From contig NZ_MVOH01000015.1 in assembly GCF_002286935.1 (NCBI RefSeq), positions 105,807 through 169,806 on the forward strand: 64,000 nt of DNA. Reading direction: 5' to 3'. The notes under the pieces are model-generated. The model was given only the letters and a program-made list of their open reading frames with translations. It did not search any database and had not been told where the DNA came from. Below are positions 9,467 to 17,029 of the stretch, piece after piece (within the stretch, counting starts at the first letter, position 1; the number at the start of each line of letters is the position of its first letter). Source of the DNA: Bifidobacterium criceti. Lineage in GTDB: Bacteria > Actinomycetota > Actinomycetes > Actinomycetales > Bifidobacteriaceae. A program made the position numbers and the translations under genes.

Positions 9467-9840
9467 CATATCCGGCCGCACACCGGTTTGGACACGGTTT
9501 GGACACGATATACCGCAAAACTCAGAACGAATCCCCGGACTGGTGGTGATTTCCGCCGGTGCCATGCCATCTTCTTTCCTTCATCGAGATATGCATCGCA
9601 ACTATGCTGTTATAGGTATGTTCATGCGCTGCGACGCGATACGAGTGGAGGTCTGGGGCTCCTTCTTCCTTGTGCAGTCTCGCGTTGAATGGTGATGGAT
9701 GGGTTTTGGGGAGTTCATCATCAGGCGCATCAACATGCACTTCGATTGGATGGGTGCGAGGAGCGTCCTGTGGCACCTGGCGAAAGGCGAGAGCGAGGAG
9801 GCGGCGTGGGAGGTCGCGAGCGTCCCTGTTCCTCGGCCAG

Positions 9841-10202
9841 TTCCATGAGGTCGTGCTCACCGGATGGCGGCGCACGATACAGGAATGTGCGAAGAAGGAT
9901 CCGCGTGCCATCGGCTGGCGGCTCGTGTCCGACGGGGGACCCGTGCGCGTTCTGCGCGAGGCTCGTCTCCCGCGGCCCCGTCTATCTGAGCGAGAAAAAC
10001 AGCGTTGACGGCGGACACGCCAAGCGGCAAATACCATGCGCACTGCGGATGCGCCGTCGAGGTCGTGTACGGCGACCGGCAGCCCGCCGAACGGGAACAA
10101 CAATGGATCGACGACTGCTACCGCGCCGCCGAACGGTTCCCCAACGGCGAGAAGACTTGGCAGAACATCCTGCCCATCATGCGCGAAAACGGCCGGTGCC
10201 GT
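9841..10202 (+). pseudogene. Relic of a phage minor head (MuF/VG15-like) protein, with at least two frameshifts
   Basis: Three consecutive pieces in three different frames assemble into one recognisable protein segment. Frame 1 (9841-about 9938) gives TGWRRTIQECAKKDPRAIGW. Frame 2 (about 9938-10000) gives CAFCARLVSRGPVYLSEKN. Frame 3 (about 10008-10202) gives KYHAHCGCAVEVVYGD, then ERFPNGEKTWQNILP. The order CxFC, SRGPVY and YHxHCxC is the cysteine/histidine pattern seen in head-morphogenesis proteins of actinobacterial phages. Sequence upstream in this region (9690-9840) may belong to the same gene but is not readable in one frame. The gene is non-functional. Confidence 0.65.
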
Positions 10203-10432
10203 GATTCGCCGACAAGAACGGCGACTCCATTGGAGAACCATTAGGCGTTCACAACGGGTGGATCCTTTATGATTTCACGCCTGCTGATTGCATCGAAGGC
10301 GGTTTCTCCGGAGTGCTGCAATTCATCGTCGTGAATGTGGACACAGGGGAGGCTCGCTATCAGACAGCAGATGAGATCGACACCGTGAACACACGTAAGA
10401 TTCTTGATCATCTCGACCCGATACCAGAATAA
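10203..10432 (+). pseudogene. Remnant reading frame, probably phage-derived
   Basis: A frame without a convincing start codon opens after the stop near 10202 and ends with TAA at 10430-10432. It reads NGDSIGEPLGVHNGWILYD and later GVLQFIVVNVDTGEARYQTA. The composition looks protein-coding (few rare residues, charged/hydrophobic alternation), but I do not recognise the family. It directly follows the head-protein relic and precedes a strong terminator, so it is probably the 3' part of the next phage gene. Confidence 0.4.
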
Positions 10433-10450
10433 GATCATCATTGCATTTTT

Positions 10451-10481
10451 CCCCATCGGCCAGTGGCTGGTGGGGATTTTT
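10451..10481. terminator. Intrinsic terminator inside the phage relic
   Basis: CCCCATCGGCCA pairs with TGGCTGGTGGGG (two G-T wobbles) and is followed by ATTTTTG. A run of T also precedes the hairpin, so it could act on both strands. Confidence 0.7.
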
Positions 10482-10529
10482 GTTGCCCGCAGGCCGGGCG
10501 CGAAACACACAACAGGAGAGGATGCCATC

Positions 10530-10675
10530 ATGGCCGACAATCAGACCGAATCGCGGAGATCCGCGCGAAGCATCCGGCCCTGTCCGAGGACGACATGCTG
10601 GGGTGGTGCGGGTACGTTGCAATTATGAATACCCACGACCACCGGTTTTCGCAATCATATCCGATGGCGAGATGA
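10530..10675 (+). pseudogene. Frameshifted small phage-relic ORF
   Basis: ATG at 10530 follows ACAGGAGAGG, a good ribosome site, and starts MADNQTE. After about seven codons the coding signal moves to another frame, which continues RIAEIRAKHPALSEDDMLGW to a stop at 10675. A single frameshift near 10550 would join the two into a protein of about 48 residues. The product is not recognised. Its place after the head-protein relic and its own terminator suggests a former early-structural phage gene. Confidence 0.4.
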
Positions 10676-10773
10676 TGTGGGCACGGATTTGCGCATGCGC
10701 CATCACCACGCCGTTGTGGGGCGTACCATCCGCTGTTTTCCTCTCAACGGGAAGTCGGCGCCTGCACTCCATA

Positions 10774-10779
10774 TACAAT
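10774..10779 (+). promoter_or_regulatory. Possible -10 element of the NUDIX gene
   Basis: TACAAT in the context CATATACAATT, 33 nt before the start codon at 10812; no clear -35 partner is seen. An AAAGGAG ribosome site lies between it and the gene. Confidence 0.4.
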
Positions 10780-10811
10780 TAGGGGACAGTGTTTCAGCCG
10801 AAAGGAGCATC

Positions 10812-11408
10812 ATGAGCAAGGAGACGTACCGCAGGTTCGATCCATGGCGCGCGGCGCCCGTCGTCGAGGAATCCCGTCAGATGGTATTGGGGGGGCATTA
10901 CTTCACTGTGGACCAGGTGTCCTACGATTCGCGTGACATCGGGCATTTCGACCGGTATATCCTGCACAAGAACAATGGTGATTCGGTGGGTGTCATCGGC
11001 CTGACCGACGATGGTCTCATCCCGCTCATCGAACAGTACCGCGTCGCCGTGCACCGTTGGACGCTTGAGATCCCGGCGGGACATGCGATTCGCCAGGGGG
11101 AGCGGCCGATGGAGGTCGCGCAGCGCAAACTCACCGAGGAAGTCGGCTATACGGCCGCGCATCTGACGCAATTCTGCAGGTTCATCAACACGCCAAGCTA
11201 TTCGACTCAATACACGGCGTTGTTCTTCGCGTCCGGACTCACGCCGGCGTCCGCCGATGAGGCGCCTGAGGACCTGCGGTCCTCGGTGCGGTATTTCACG
11301 CCGGAGGAGGCGTACAAGATGGTCATCAACGGCACGATCCTCGACGCCAAATCGATCATCGCGATCCAACGCGTCTACGAGTCGCCGAACCATATGGTGC
11401 AGGACTGA
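10812..11408 (+). CDS. NUDIX hydrolase, ADP-ribose pyrophosphatase-like
   Basis: A protein of 198 residues starting at ATG 10812 behind AAAGGAG. The fold features are those of ADP-ribose/NDP-sugar pyrophosphatases: LIEQYRVAVHRWTLEIPAGH, then the NUDIX box. The box reads E..(7)..RKLTEEVGY, so the usual RE of REUxEExGU is RK here; the two metal-binding glutamates of the EExG part remain. It hydrolyses a nucleoside diphosphate linked to another group; the true substrate is unknown. It is the first intact gene after the phage relic and is followed by the ANTAR regulator with its own probable promoter (TATACT, 11452-11457). Confidence 0.85.
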   Translation: MSKETYRRFDPWRAAPVVEESRQMVLGGHYFTVDQVSYDSRDIGHFDRYILHKNNGDSVGVIGLTDDGLIPLIEQYRVAVHRWTLEIPAGHAIRQGERPMEVAQRKLTEEVGYTAAHLTQFCRFINTPSYSTQYTALFFASGLTPASADEAPEDLRSSVRYFTPEEAYKMVINGTILDAKSIIAIQRVYESPNHMVQD

Positions 11409-11603
11409 CCCACGATACGCGACGCACGATGCGCATGCAACGATGTGCGCTATACTGCATAAGGATATCGACGTCGCCGTCCGCCCGCGTGGCAGACGAG
11501 GATGTGTGAGCGTCCGTCGCATGGGTGGGCGTCGATGAGACCGACTGTACGCGCCATGCCACAAGCTGGGCATGGTCGCCAACGCGAAAGAGACACAGGA
11601 CGG

Positions 11604-12383
11604 ATGACACTGCAGGAAATGGACAAGGAACACGAAGAGGCGGTCCTCACGGAAGAGGAGCTCGACACGCTCGCCAAGGATGACGGAACCGAGCAGGACA
11701 ACGCCGACGAACAGGCACAGACGGAGGAACGCAAACCCACCGTCGTCGTCGCCGAAGACGAATCGGTCAACCGCATGGACCTCGTCGCGATGCTCGAAGA
11801 CAACGGCTACGACGTCGTCGGACAGGCGGCGAATGGTGAGGAGGCCATCGCCCTCACCCGTGAACTCAAACCGGACGTCGTCTGCATGGACGTCAAAATG
11901 CCGCATATGGACGGCATCACCGCGGCGGGCGTCATATGCGATGAGAACATCGCACCCGTCGTCATGCTCACGGCGTTCTCGCAGATCGACCTCGTCAAGC
12001 AGGCGATCGGCGCCGGCGCGATGGCATATGTGACGAAACCATACGAGGAATCGAAACTGCTCCCGGCGCTCGCCGTCGCGATGGGACGCTTCGCCGAGAT
12101 CAACGAACTGCTTGACAGCGTCGAACGCAACGAGGCCGAACTCAAGGACACGCAGGCCAAACTCAAGGACACCGAGGAGCAACTCAAGAAGACGCAGGAC
12201 ACGCTTGAGGAGCGCAAACTCGTCGACCGTGCGAAGGGCCTGCTCATGGACAAGGCGAACTTCTCCGAACAGGGCGCGTTCCGTTGGATCCAGAAGACAT
12301 CGATGGACCAGCGCATTCCGAAGAAGCGCCTCGCCCAGGCCATCATCGAGAAATACGGCGACGACGATTCGGACAAGGACTGA
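11604..12383 (+). CDS. ANTAR-domain response regulator (PdtaR-like antiterminator)
   Basis: A protein of 259 residues. An acidic, low-complexity N-terminal 45 residues precede a receiver domain (VVVAEDESVNRMDLV; phosphoacceptor Asp in CMDVKMPHMDG; VTKPYEE with the conserved Lys). A heptad-like coiled coil rich in KDT repeats links it to a C-terminal ANTAR domain (RKLVDRAKGLLMDK, AFRWIQKTSMD), which binds paired RNA hairpins and promotes antitermination. A matching PdtaS-type histidine kinase is not in the window. The start at 11604 is chosen for AGGACGG just upstream. An actinobacterial synteny with polA downstream is usual. Confidence 0.9.
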   Translation: MTLQEMDKEHEEAVLTEEELDTLAKDDGTEQDNADEQAQTEERKPTVVVAEDESVNRMDLVAMLEDNGYDVVGQAANGEEAIALTRELKPDVVCMDVKMPHMDGITAAGVICDENIAPVVMLTAFSQIDLVKQAIGAGAMAYVTKPYEESKLLPALAVAMGRFAEINELLDSVERNEAELKDTQAKLKDTEEQLKKTQDTLEERKLVDRAKGLLMDKANFSEQGAFRWIQKTSMDQRIPKKRLAQAIIEKYGDDDSDKD

Positions 12384-12501
12384 ACCGGACCCATCCCGAC
12401 ACATCGCGGGTGCACGAGTGCCACTGCGGCTTCGCGCACCCGCGATGCCGTTTCCGGAGCGTCAGCTCCACCATCCCATCCCCAAACATGATCGGACATC
12501 C

Positions 12502-15336
12502 ATGGAATCCCCAGCATCCAACCCCCGCGGCACCTTGCTCGTCGTCGACGGCCATTCGCTCGCGTTCCGCGCGTTCTACGCGCTTCCCGTCGAAAACTTC
12601 AGCACGAAGGAAGGGCAGGCGACGAACGCCGTCTACGGCTTCCTCACGATGCTCTCACAGGTCATCGAATCCGAACACCCCGACCATATCGGCATCGCGT
12701 TCGACGTCAAAGGCGGCACATTCCGCAACGAACTGCTGGGCCAGTACAAAGGCACACGCGAAGCGGCCCCCGAGGAGCTGCTCAGCCAGCTGCCGCTCAT
12801 CCAGCAGGCGTTGACGGCGCTCGGCGTACGGTACATCGAAAAACAAGGATACGAAGGGGACGACGTCATCGCGACACTCGCGACGATGGGCGAACGCGAC
12901 GGCTACAAGACACTCGTCCTATCGGGCGACCGAGACGCGTTCCAGCTCATCGACGACAACGTGACCGTGCTCTACCCGGGATACCATTTCAAAGACCTCA
13001 AACACATGGACCCGGCGGCTGTCGAGGAGAAATACCACGTCACACCGCGGCAATACCCCGACCTCGCCGCATTACGCGGCGAGACGTCCGACAACATCCC
13101 CGGCGTCCCCGGTGTCGGTGACGGCTTCGCCGCGAAATGGATCAACCAATACGGCGGACTCGACGGCATCATCGAGCACGCCGACGACATCGGAGGGAAG
13201 AAAGGGGAGGCGCTCCGGGCGAACATCGAACAAGTCAAACTCAACCGACGTGTCAACGCACTCGTACGCGACCTTGACCTCGGCGTGACAATCGACGACC
13301 TGGGATACGGGCACGTCGACGCCGACCTCATCGAACGGCTCTTCCGCGAACTGCAATTCGGCGAACGCACACGCAACAAACTGCTGACGACGTTCAACAC
13401 CGGGGAGAATACGGCCGCCATCGCAACGCACGACCATACAATCCCACCAATCGTCGAACCACTCGTCGACGAACTGAAGGACACCGCATCATTCGAGATG
13501 TGGATCGACCAATACTGCCCCCAAGCGGACGCGACACCCGCACGCCATGACACAACGACCGACGTGACCGCCGAATACGAACGGCAGGGCACACAATGCG
13601 TGGACGCGGTACGGCATTCATGGACGCTGCATATCGACGGCGACGCGAAACCGGGACATGCGCGCGCACACACCGTTGCGATCATCGCAGGTGCCCATGC
13701 GGTCGCATTCGACCCACATGACGAACGCTACCACGACACACTGCAAGGACTCCTGACGACACATGCGTGCACACTGAGCGTCCACGGCTTCAAAGAGCAT
13801 CTGCACATGCTCGCCGCCGCCGGACTCACATTGCCGACCGTGCTTTTCGACACGAACCTCGCCGGCTACCTCATCGACCCCGACTTCCAAGGGGGCACAC
13901 TCGAAGAGTGCGCCGCCCATTTCCTCGCGGTGCACGTCGACGAACAGCGGGACGAACCACAACAGGGCACACTCGGATTCGAAGGGGAAGGCGAGGACGC
14001 CGACGACCGTGCACAGCGATGCATCGACAACGCCGCCGTTGTCGCGGCGCTCGCACGGCATCTCGCACCCGAACTCGAACGGCGTGAGCAATACCCGTTG
14101 CTGAGGGACATCGAACTGCCCATGTCCTATGTGCTGTTCCTCATGGAGGACACCGGCGCGAGCGTCGACCGTGCGCGTTTCGACGAGTTGTACACGCAAT
14201 TCGCCGACGAATCGGCGCATATGGAGCAGATCGCCTATGAGGCCGCGGGACGTCCCGTCAATCTGCAGAGCCCCAAGCAGCTCGGCGTCGTGCTGTTCAA
14301 GGACATGGGGCTTGCGCCGACGAAGAAGACGAAGAAAGGGTCGTACACGACGAACGCGGCCGCGTTGCAGACCTTGTTCGCGACAAGCGAGGAAGGGTCG
14401 AAGGCGAACGAATTCCTTGGGGCGTTGCTGCGGCACCGTGAGACGAACAAGCTCAAGCAGATTGTGCAGACGCTCATCGATGCGATCAATCCTCACGACG
14501 GCCGCATCCATACGACGTTCACGCAGACGGTCACGGCGACGGGGCGTCTCAGTTCGGTCGATCCGAACCTGCAGAACATCCCGAACCGCAACGCCGCAGG
14601 ACGTGAGATCCGTTCCGGATTCGTACCGGGCCCCGACTTCGTCGATCTGCTCAGCGCCGACTATTCGCAGGTCGAGCTGCGCATCATGGCGGATCTGTCG
14701 GGCGATGACGCCCTCATCGAGGCGTTCAAGTCGGGCGCCGATTTCCACAAGTACGTCGCGAGCCTCGTCTTCGGCATCCCGGTCGACGACGTGACACCGG
14801 ACGAACGCAGCCGCGTCAAGGCGATGAGCTACGGGCTCGCCTACGGGCTGAGCACATACGGATTGTCCAAGCAGCTCGGCATTTCGAACGCCGAGGCGAC
14901 GAAACTGCGCGACCAGTATTTCGAGACCTTCGGTGAAGTGCACGAATACCTCGAATCCCTTGTCGCGCATGCGCGAAGGACTGGCTATACGGAGACGATC
15001 TTCGGACGCCGCCGGTATTTCCCCGACCTCAACTCCCCGAACCGTCAGCTGCGTGACGCCGCGGAGCGTGGCGCCCTCAATGCGCCGATCCAAGGGTCGG
15101 CGGCCGACATCATGAAGATCGCGATGATCCGCGCCGAGCGTGCGTTGCGCGACGCGCACTGCAGAAGCCGCATCGTGCTGCAGATCCATGACGAACTCGT
15201 CGTCGAGCTCGCCGCCGGCGAGGTCGACGAGGTGACGGCGCTCGTCAAGGACGCGATGGAGCACGCTGTCGACCTCGCCGTGCCGCTTGACGTGTCGACG
15301 GGCGTCGGCGCCGATTGGCAGCGTGCGGCCCACTGA
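12502..15336 (+). CDS. polA: DNA polymerase I
   Basis: A protein of 944 residues. The N-terminal 5'-3' exonuclease spans about residues 10-300 (VVDGHSLAFRAFYAL, EGDDVIATLA, SGDRDAFQLI, NIPGVPGVG). The middle domain (about 370-540) keeps the fold but lacks the DxE metal motif of a proofreading exonuclease, so 3'-5' activity is probably lost, as in mycobacteria. The polymerase domain has motif A with Asp720 (SADYSQVELR), motif B KAMSYGLAYG with Lys773 and Tyr777, and motif C with His896-Asp897-Glu. Tyr777 aligns with E. coli Phe762. The start at ATG 12502 gives the family N-terminus; the frame is open further upstream but reads through the ANTAR gene region. Confidence 0.95.
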   Translation: MESPASNPRGTLLVVDGHSLAFRAFYALPVENFSTKEGQATNAVYGFLTMLSQVIESEHPDHIGIAFDVKGGTFRNELLGQYKGTREAAPEELLSQLPLIQQALTALGVRYIEKQGYEGDDVIATLATMGERDGYKTLVLSGDRDAFQLIDDNVTVLYPGYHFKDLKHMDPAAVEEKYHVTPRQYPDLAALRGETSDNIPGVPGVGDGFAAKWINQYGGLDGIIEHADDIGGKKGEALRANIEQVKLNRRVNALVRDLDLGVTIDDLGYGHVDADLIERLFRELQFGERTRNKLLTTFNTGENTAAIATHDHTIPPIVEPLVDELKDTASFEMWIDQYCPQADATPARHDTTTDVTAEYERQGTQCVDAVRHSWTLHIDGDAKPGHARAHTVAIIAGAHAVAFDPHDERYHDTLQGLLTTHACTLSVHGFKEHLHMLAAAGLTLPTVLFDTNLAGYLIDPDFQGGTLEECAAHFLAVHVDEQRDEPQQGTLGFEGEGEDADDRAQRCIDNAAVVAALARHLAPELERREQYPLLRDIELPMSYVLFLMEDTGASVDRARFDELYTQFADESAHMEQIAYEAAGRPVNLQSPKQLGVVLFKDMGLAPTKKTKKGSYTTNAAALQTLFATSEEGSKANEFLGALLRHRETNKLKQIVQTLIDAINPHDGRIHTTFTQTVTATGRLSSVDPNLQNIPNRNAAGREIRSGFVPGPDFVDLLSADYSQVELRIMADLSGDDALIEAFKSGADFHKYVASLVFGIPVDDVTPDERSRVKAMSYGLAYGLSTYGLSKQLGISNAEATKLRDQYFETFGEVHEYLESLVAHARRTGYTETIFGRRRYFPDLNSPNRQLRDAAERGALNAPIQGSAADIMKIAMIRAERALRDAHCRSRIVLQIHDELVVELAAGEVDEVTALVKDAMEHAVDLAVPLDVSTGVGADWQRAAH

Positions 15337-15408
15337 TACCATGTCTTGGACGGCCGACGGAATCAAAGGACTTAAAAATATGCAGTACCTTACGGAAAGG
15401 AAGCTTTA

Positions 15409-16329
15409 ATGCCTAGCCTCAAACAGGTCGTCGACGTGCTCGAGACATTGTATCCACTGCGATATGCGGAATCATGGGACCATCCGGGACTCATCGTCGG
15501 AGACCTCACCGATCCGGTGGATTCGATTGTGTTCGCGGCCGATCCCACGGTTGATGTCATCGAGGACGTGATCGCGGGAGGCGCGCAATTGCTTGTCTGC
15601 CACCACCCATTGTTCTTCCGCGCCGTGCACGAGGTATCCGGTCTCACGTTCCGTGGCGACATCGTCGCGCGTCTGTACCGTGCCCACTGCGCGTTGTGGG
15701 TGGGACATACGAACGCCGACGCCGCCTGGCGGGGCGTCGGCATGGCAGCGGCAGACGCGTTTGGGATCATCGACCAGGTGCCGATGGTGCCGATCGAGGA
15801 TGCGAGCACGGCACACGCCGTCGGTTTGGGCAGAGTGGGCCGTCTCGCCGAGCCAATGCCGCTGCGCGCGTTCGCCGAACGTGTCGCCGCTGCGCTGCCG
15901 GCGACACGCTACGGCATCCAGGTCGCGGGCGACCTCGACGCCCCCGTGCAGACGGTCGGCGTACTCCCAGGCTCGGGAGACTCATTGTTCCGCGAAGTCA
16001 ACGCACTCGGTGTCGATGTCTATGTGACGAGCGACCTCAGGCATCATCCGGCGACCGACGAACAGCAGGAGAGCATCTATGAGGCCGCGATGCGCGCCGA
16101 TGGCATCACCCTCGGGCATGGTGACGCGCACATGCGGCCCGCGCTCATCAACACCCCCCACAGCGCAATCGAATCGATGTGGTTCGCCTATGCGATGCAC
16201 GATGTGCCGCAGGCCATCGAGATCGCGACAGGCGAACGCCCACACGTACGATGGAACAAAACGAACACCGACCCCTGGGACCTGAGCCTGGGGGCGAACT
16301 TCACGATGGGGGACACCGATGGACGCTGA
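15409..16329 (+). CDS. NIF3-family dinuclear metal-binding protein
   Basis: A protein of 306 residues behind GGAAAGGAAG. Family metal-ligand motifs are all visible: CHHPLFF near residue 64, HTNADAA near 100 (usually HTNLDAA), and the C-terminal TSDLRHHPATD and LGHGDAHMRP. Members bind two metal ions and resemble GTP cyclohydrolase I type 2; the biological role is unsettled. The last 11 nt overlap the start of the following NUDIX gene, so the two are translationally coupled. Confidence 0.9.
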   Translation: MPSLKQVVDVLETLYPLRYAESWDHPGLIVGDLTDPVDSIVFAADPTVDVIEDVIAGGAQLLVCHHPLFFRAVHEVSGLTFRGDIVARLYRAHCALWVGHTNADAAWRGVGMAAADAFGIIDQVPMVPIEDASTAHAVGLGRVGRLAEPMPLRAFAERVAAALPATRYGIQVAGDLDAPVQTVGVLPGSGDSLFREVNALGVDVYVTSDLRHHPATDEQQESIYEAAMRADGITLGHGDAHMRPALINTPHSAIESMWFAYAMHDVPQAIEIATGERPHVRWNKTNTDPWDLSLGANFTMGDTDGR

Positions 16330-16972
16330 ACATGCACAGTCCACACGCGCACAGCTCGACATCCGTTTCGACGGAACGTCCGACGGCATCGACATGGATG
16401 TCCCTGCGCGCATCGTCGATGTCGAAACGACATATCGCGGCGCGATATTCGACGTCGAGGACCGCACAATCGCTCTCACACGCAACGATGGTGGCGAAAC
16501 GCTCATCCGTCGGCAGGTCATCGTCCATGCGCCATGCGTCGTCATGCTCGTCCACGACACGCGCACCGACCGCTATCTTGTCGAACGCGAATACCGTGCG
16601 GGCGCGAACATCTACACAATCGGATTGCCGGCCGGGCTCATCGACGACGGCGAGGATCCGCGTGAGGCCTCGCTGCGCGAACTACGTGAGGAGACGGGCG
16701 TCATCCCCGACGGGGACATCACCTTCGACACCGCAGGCGACTACTACTCGTCGGAGGGCATGACGGACGAGCTCGCGCATATCGCCGTCCTCCACCTCGA
16801 TGGCTGGCGTCAAGGCGAATGTCGGTTCGACGCCGACGAACATGTCGAATCGGCATGGGTTGATTGGGACACGCTCATGTCGCTGCCGATCACGGCGTCG
16901 AACTCGATCATCGCGATCCAACATGAGCGAATGCGCCGCCTCGAACGCGAACGCGGATGCGCGCGCGCGTGA
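16319..16972 (+). CDS. NUDIX hydrolase, ADP-ribose pyrophosphatase
   Basis: A protein of 217 residues with a complete NUDIX box: GLIDDGEDPREASLRELREE then TGV. Upstream YLVEREYRAGANIYTIGLPAG is the ADP-ribose pyrophosphatase pattern for substrate binding. It should cleave ADP-ribose or related NDP-sugars to AMP and a sugar phosphate. The ATG lies inside the end of the NIF3 gene with an 11-nt overlap. It is a distant paralogue of the NUDIX protein at 10812, which has a degenerate box. Confidence 0.92.
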   Translation: MDAEHAQSTRAQLDIRFDGTSDGIDMDVPARIVDVETTYRGAIFDVEDRTIALTRNDGGETLIRRQVIVHAPCVVMLVHDTRTDRYLVEREYRAGANIYTIGLPAGLIDDGEDPREASLRELREETGVIPDGDITFDTAGDYYSSEGMTDELAHIAVLHLDGWRQGECRFDADEHVESAWVDWDTLMSLPITASNSIIAIQHERMRRLERERGCARA

Positions 16973-17029
16973 ATGGTCATCCTTCGATACCATCAGTGAA
17001 CGAAACGAGGATGTGCGATACTGTAAACC

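Larger units (their letters stand above)
9416..10811. mobile_element. Decayed prophage relic next to the tRNA gene
   Basis: About 1.4 kb without an intact gene follows the tRNA 3' end, a classical integration site. It contains a frameshifted phage minor-head-protein relic, a second remnant frame ending at 10432, a strong intrinsic terminator (10451-10481), and a frameshifted small ORF with a good ribosome site at 10530. Near the tRNA is a tandem 11-bp repeat (CGGTTTGGACA, 9484-9505). No integrase and no second copy of the tRNA 3' end were found, so attachment sites cannot be assigned. The identification rests on the head-protein fragments. Confidence 0.65.
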
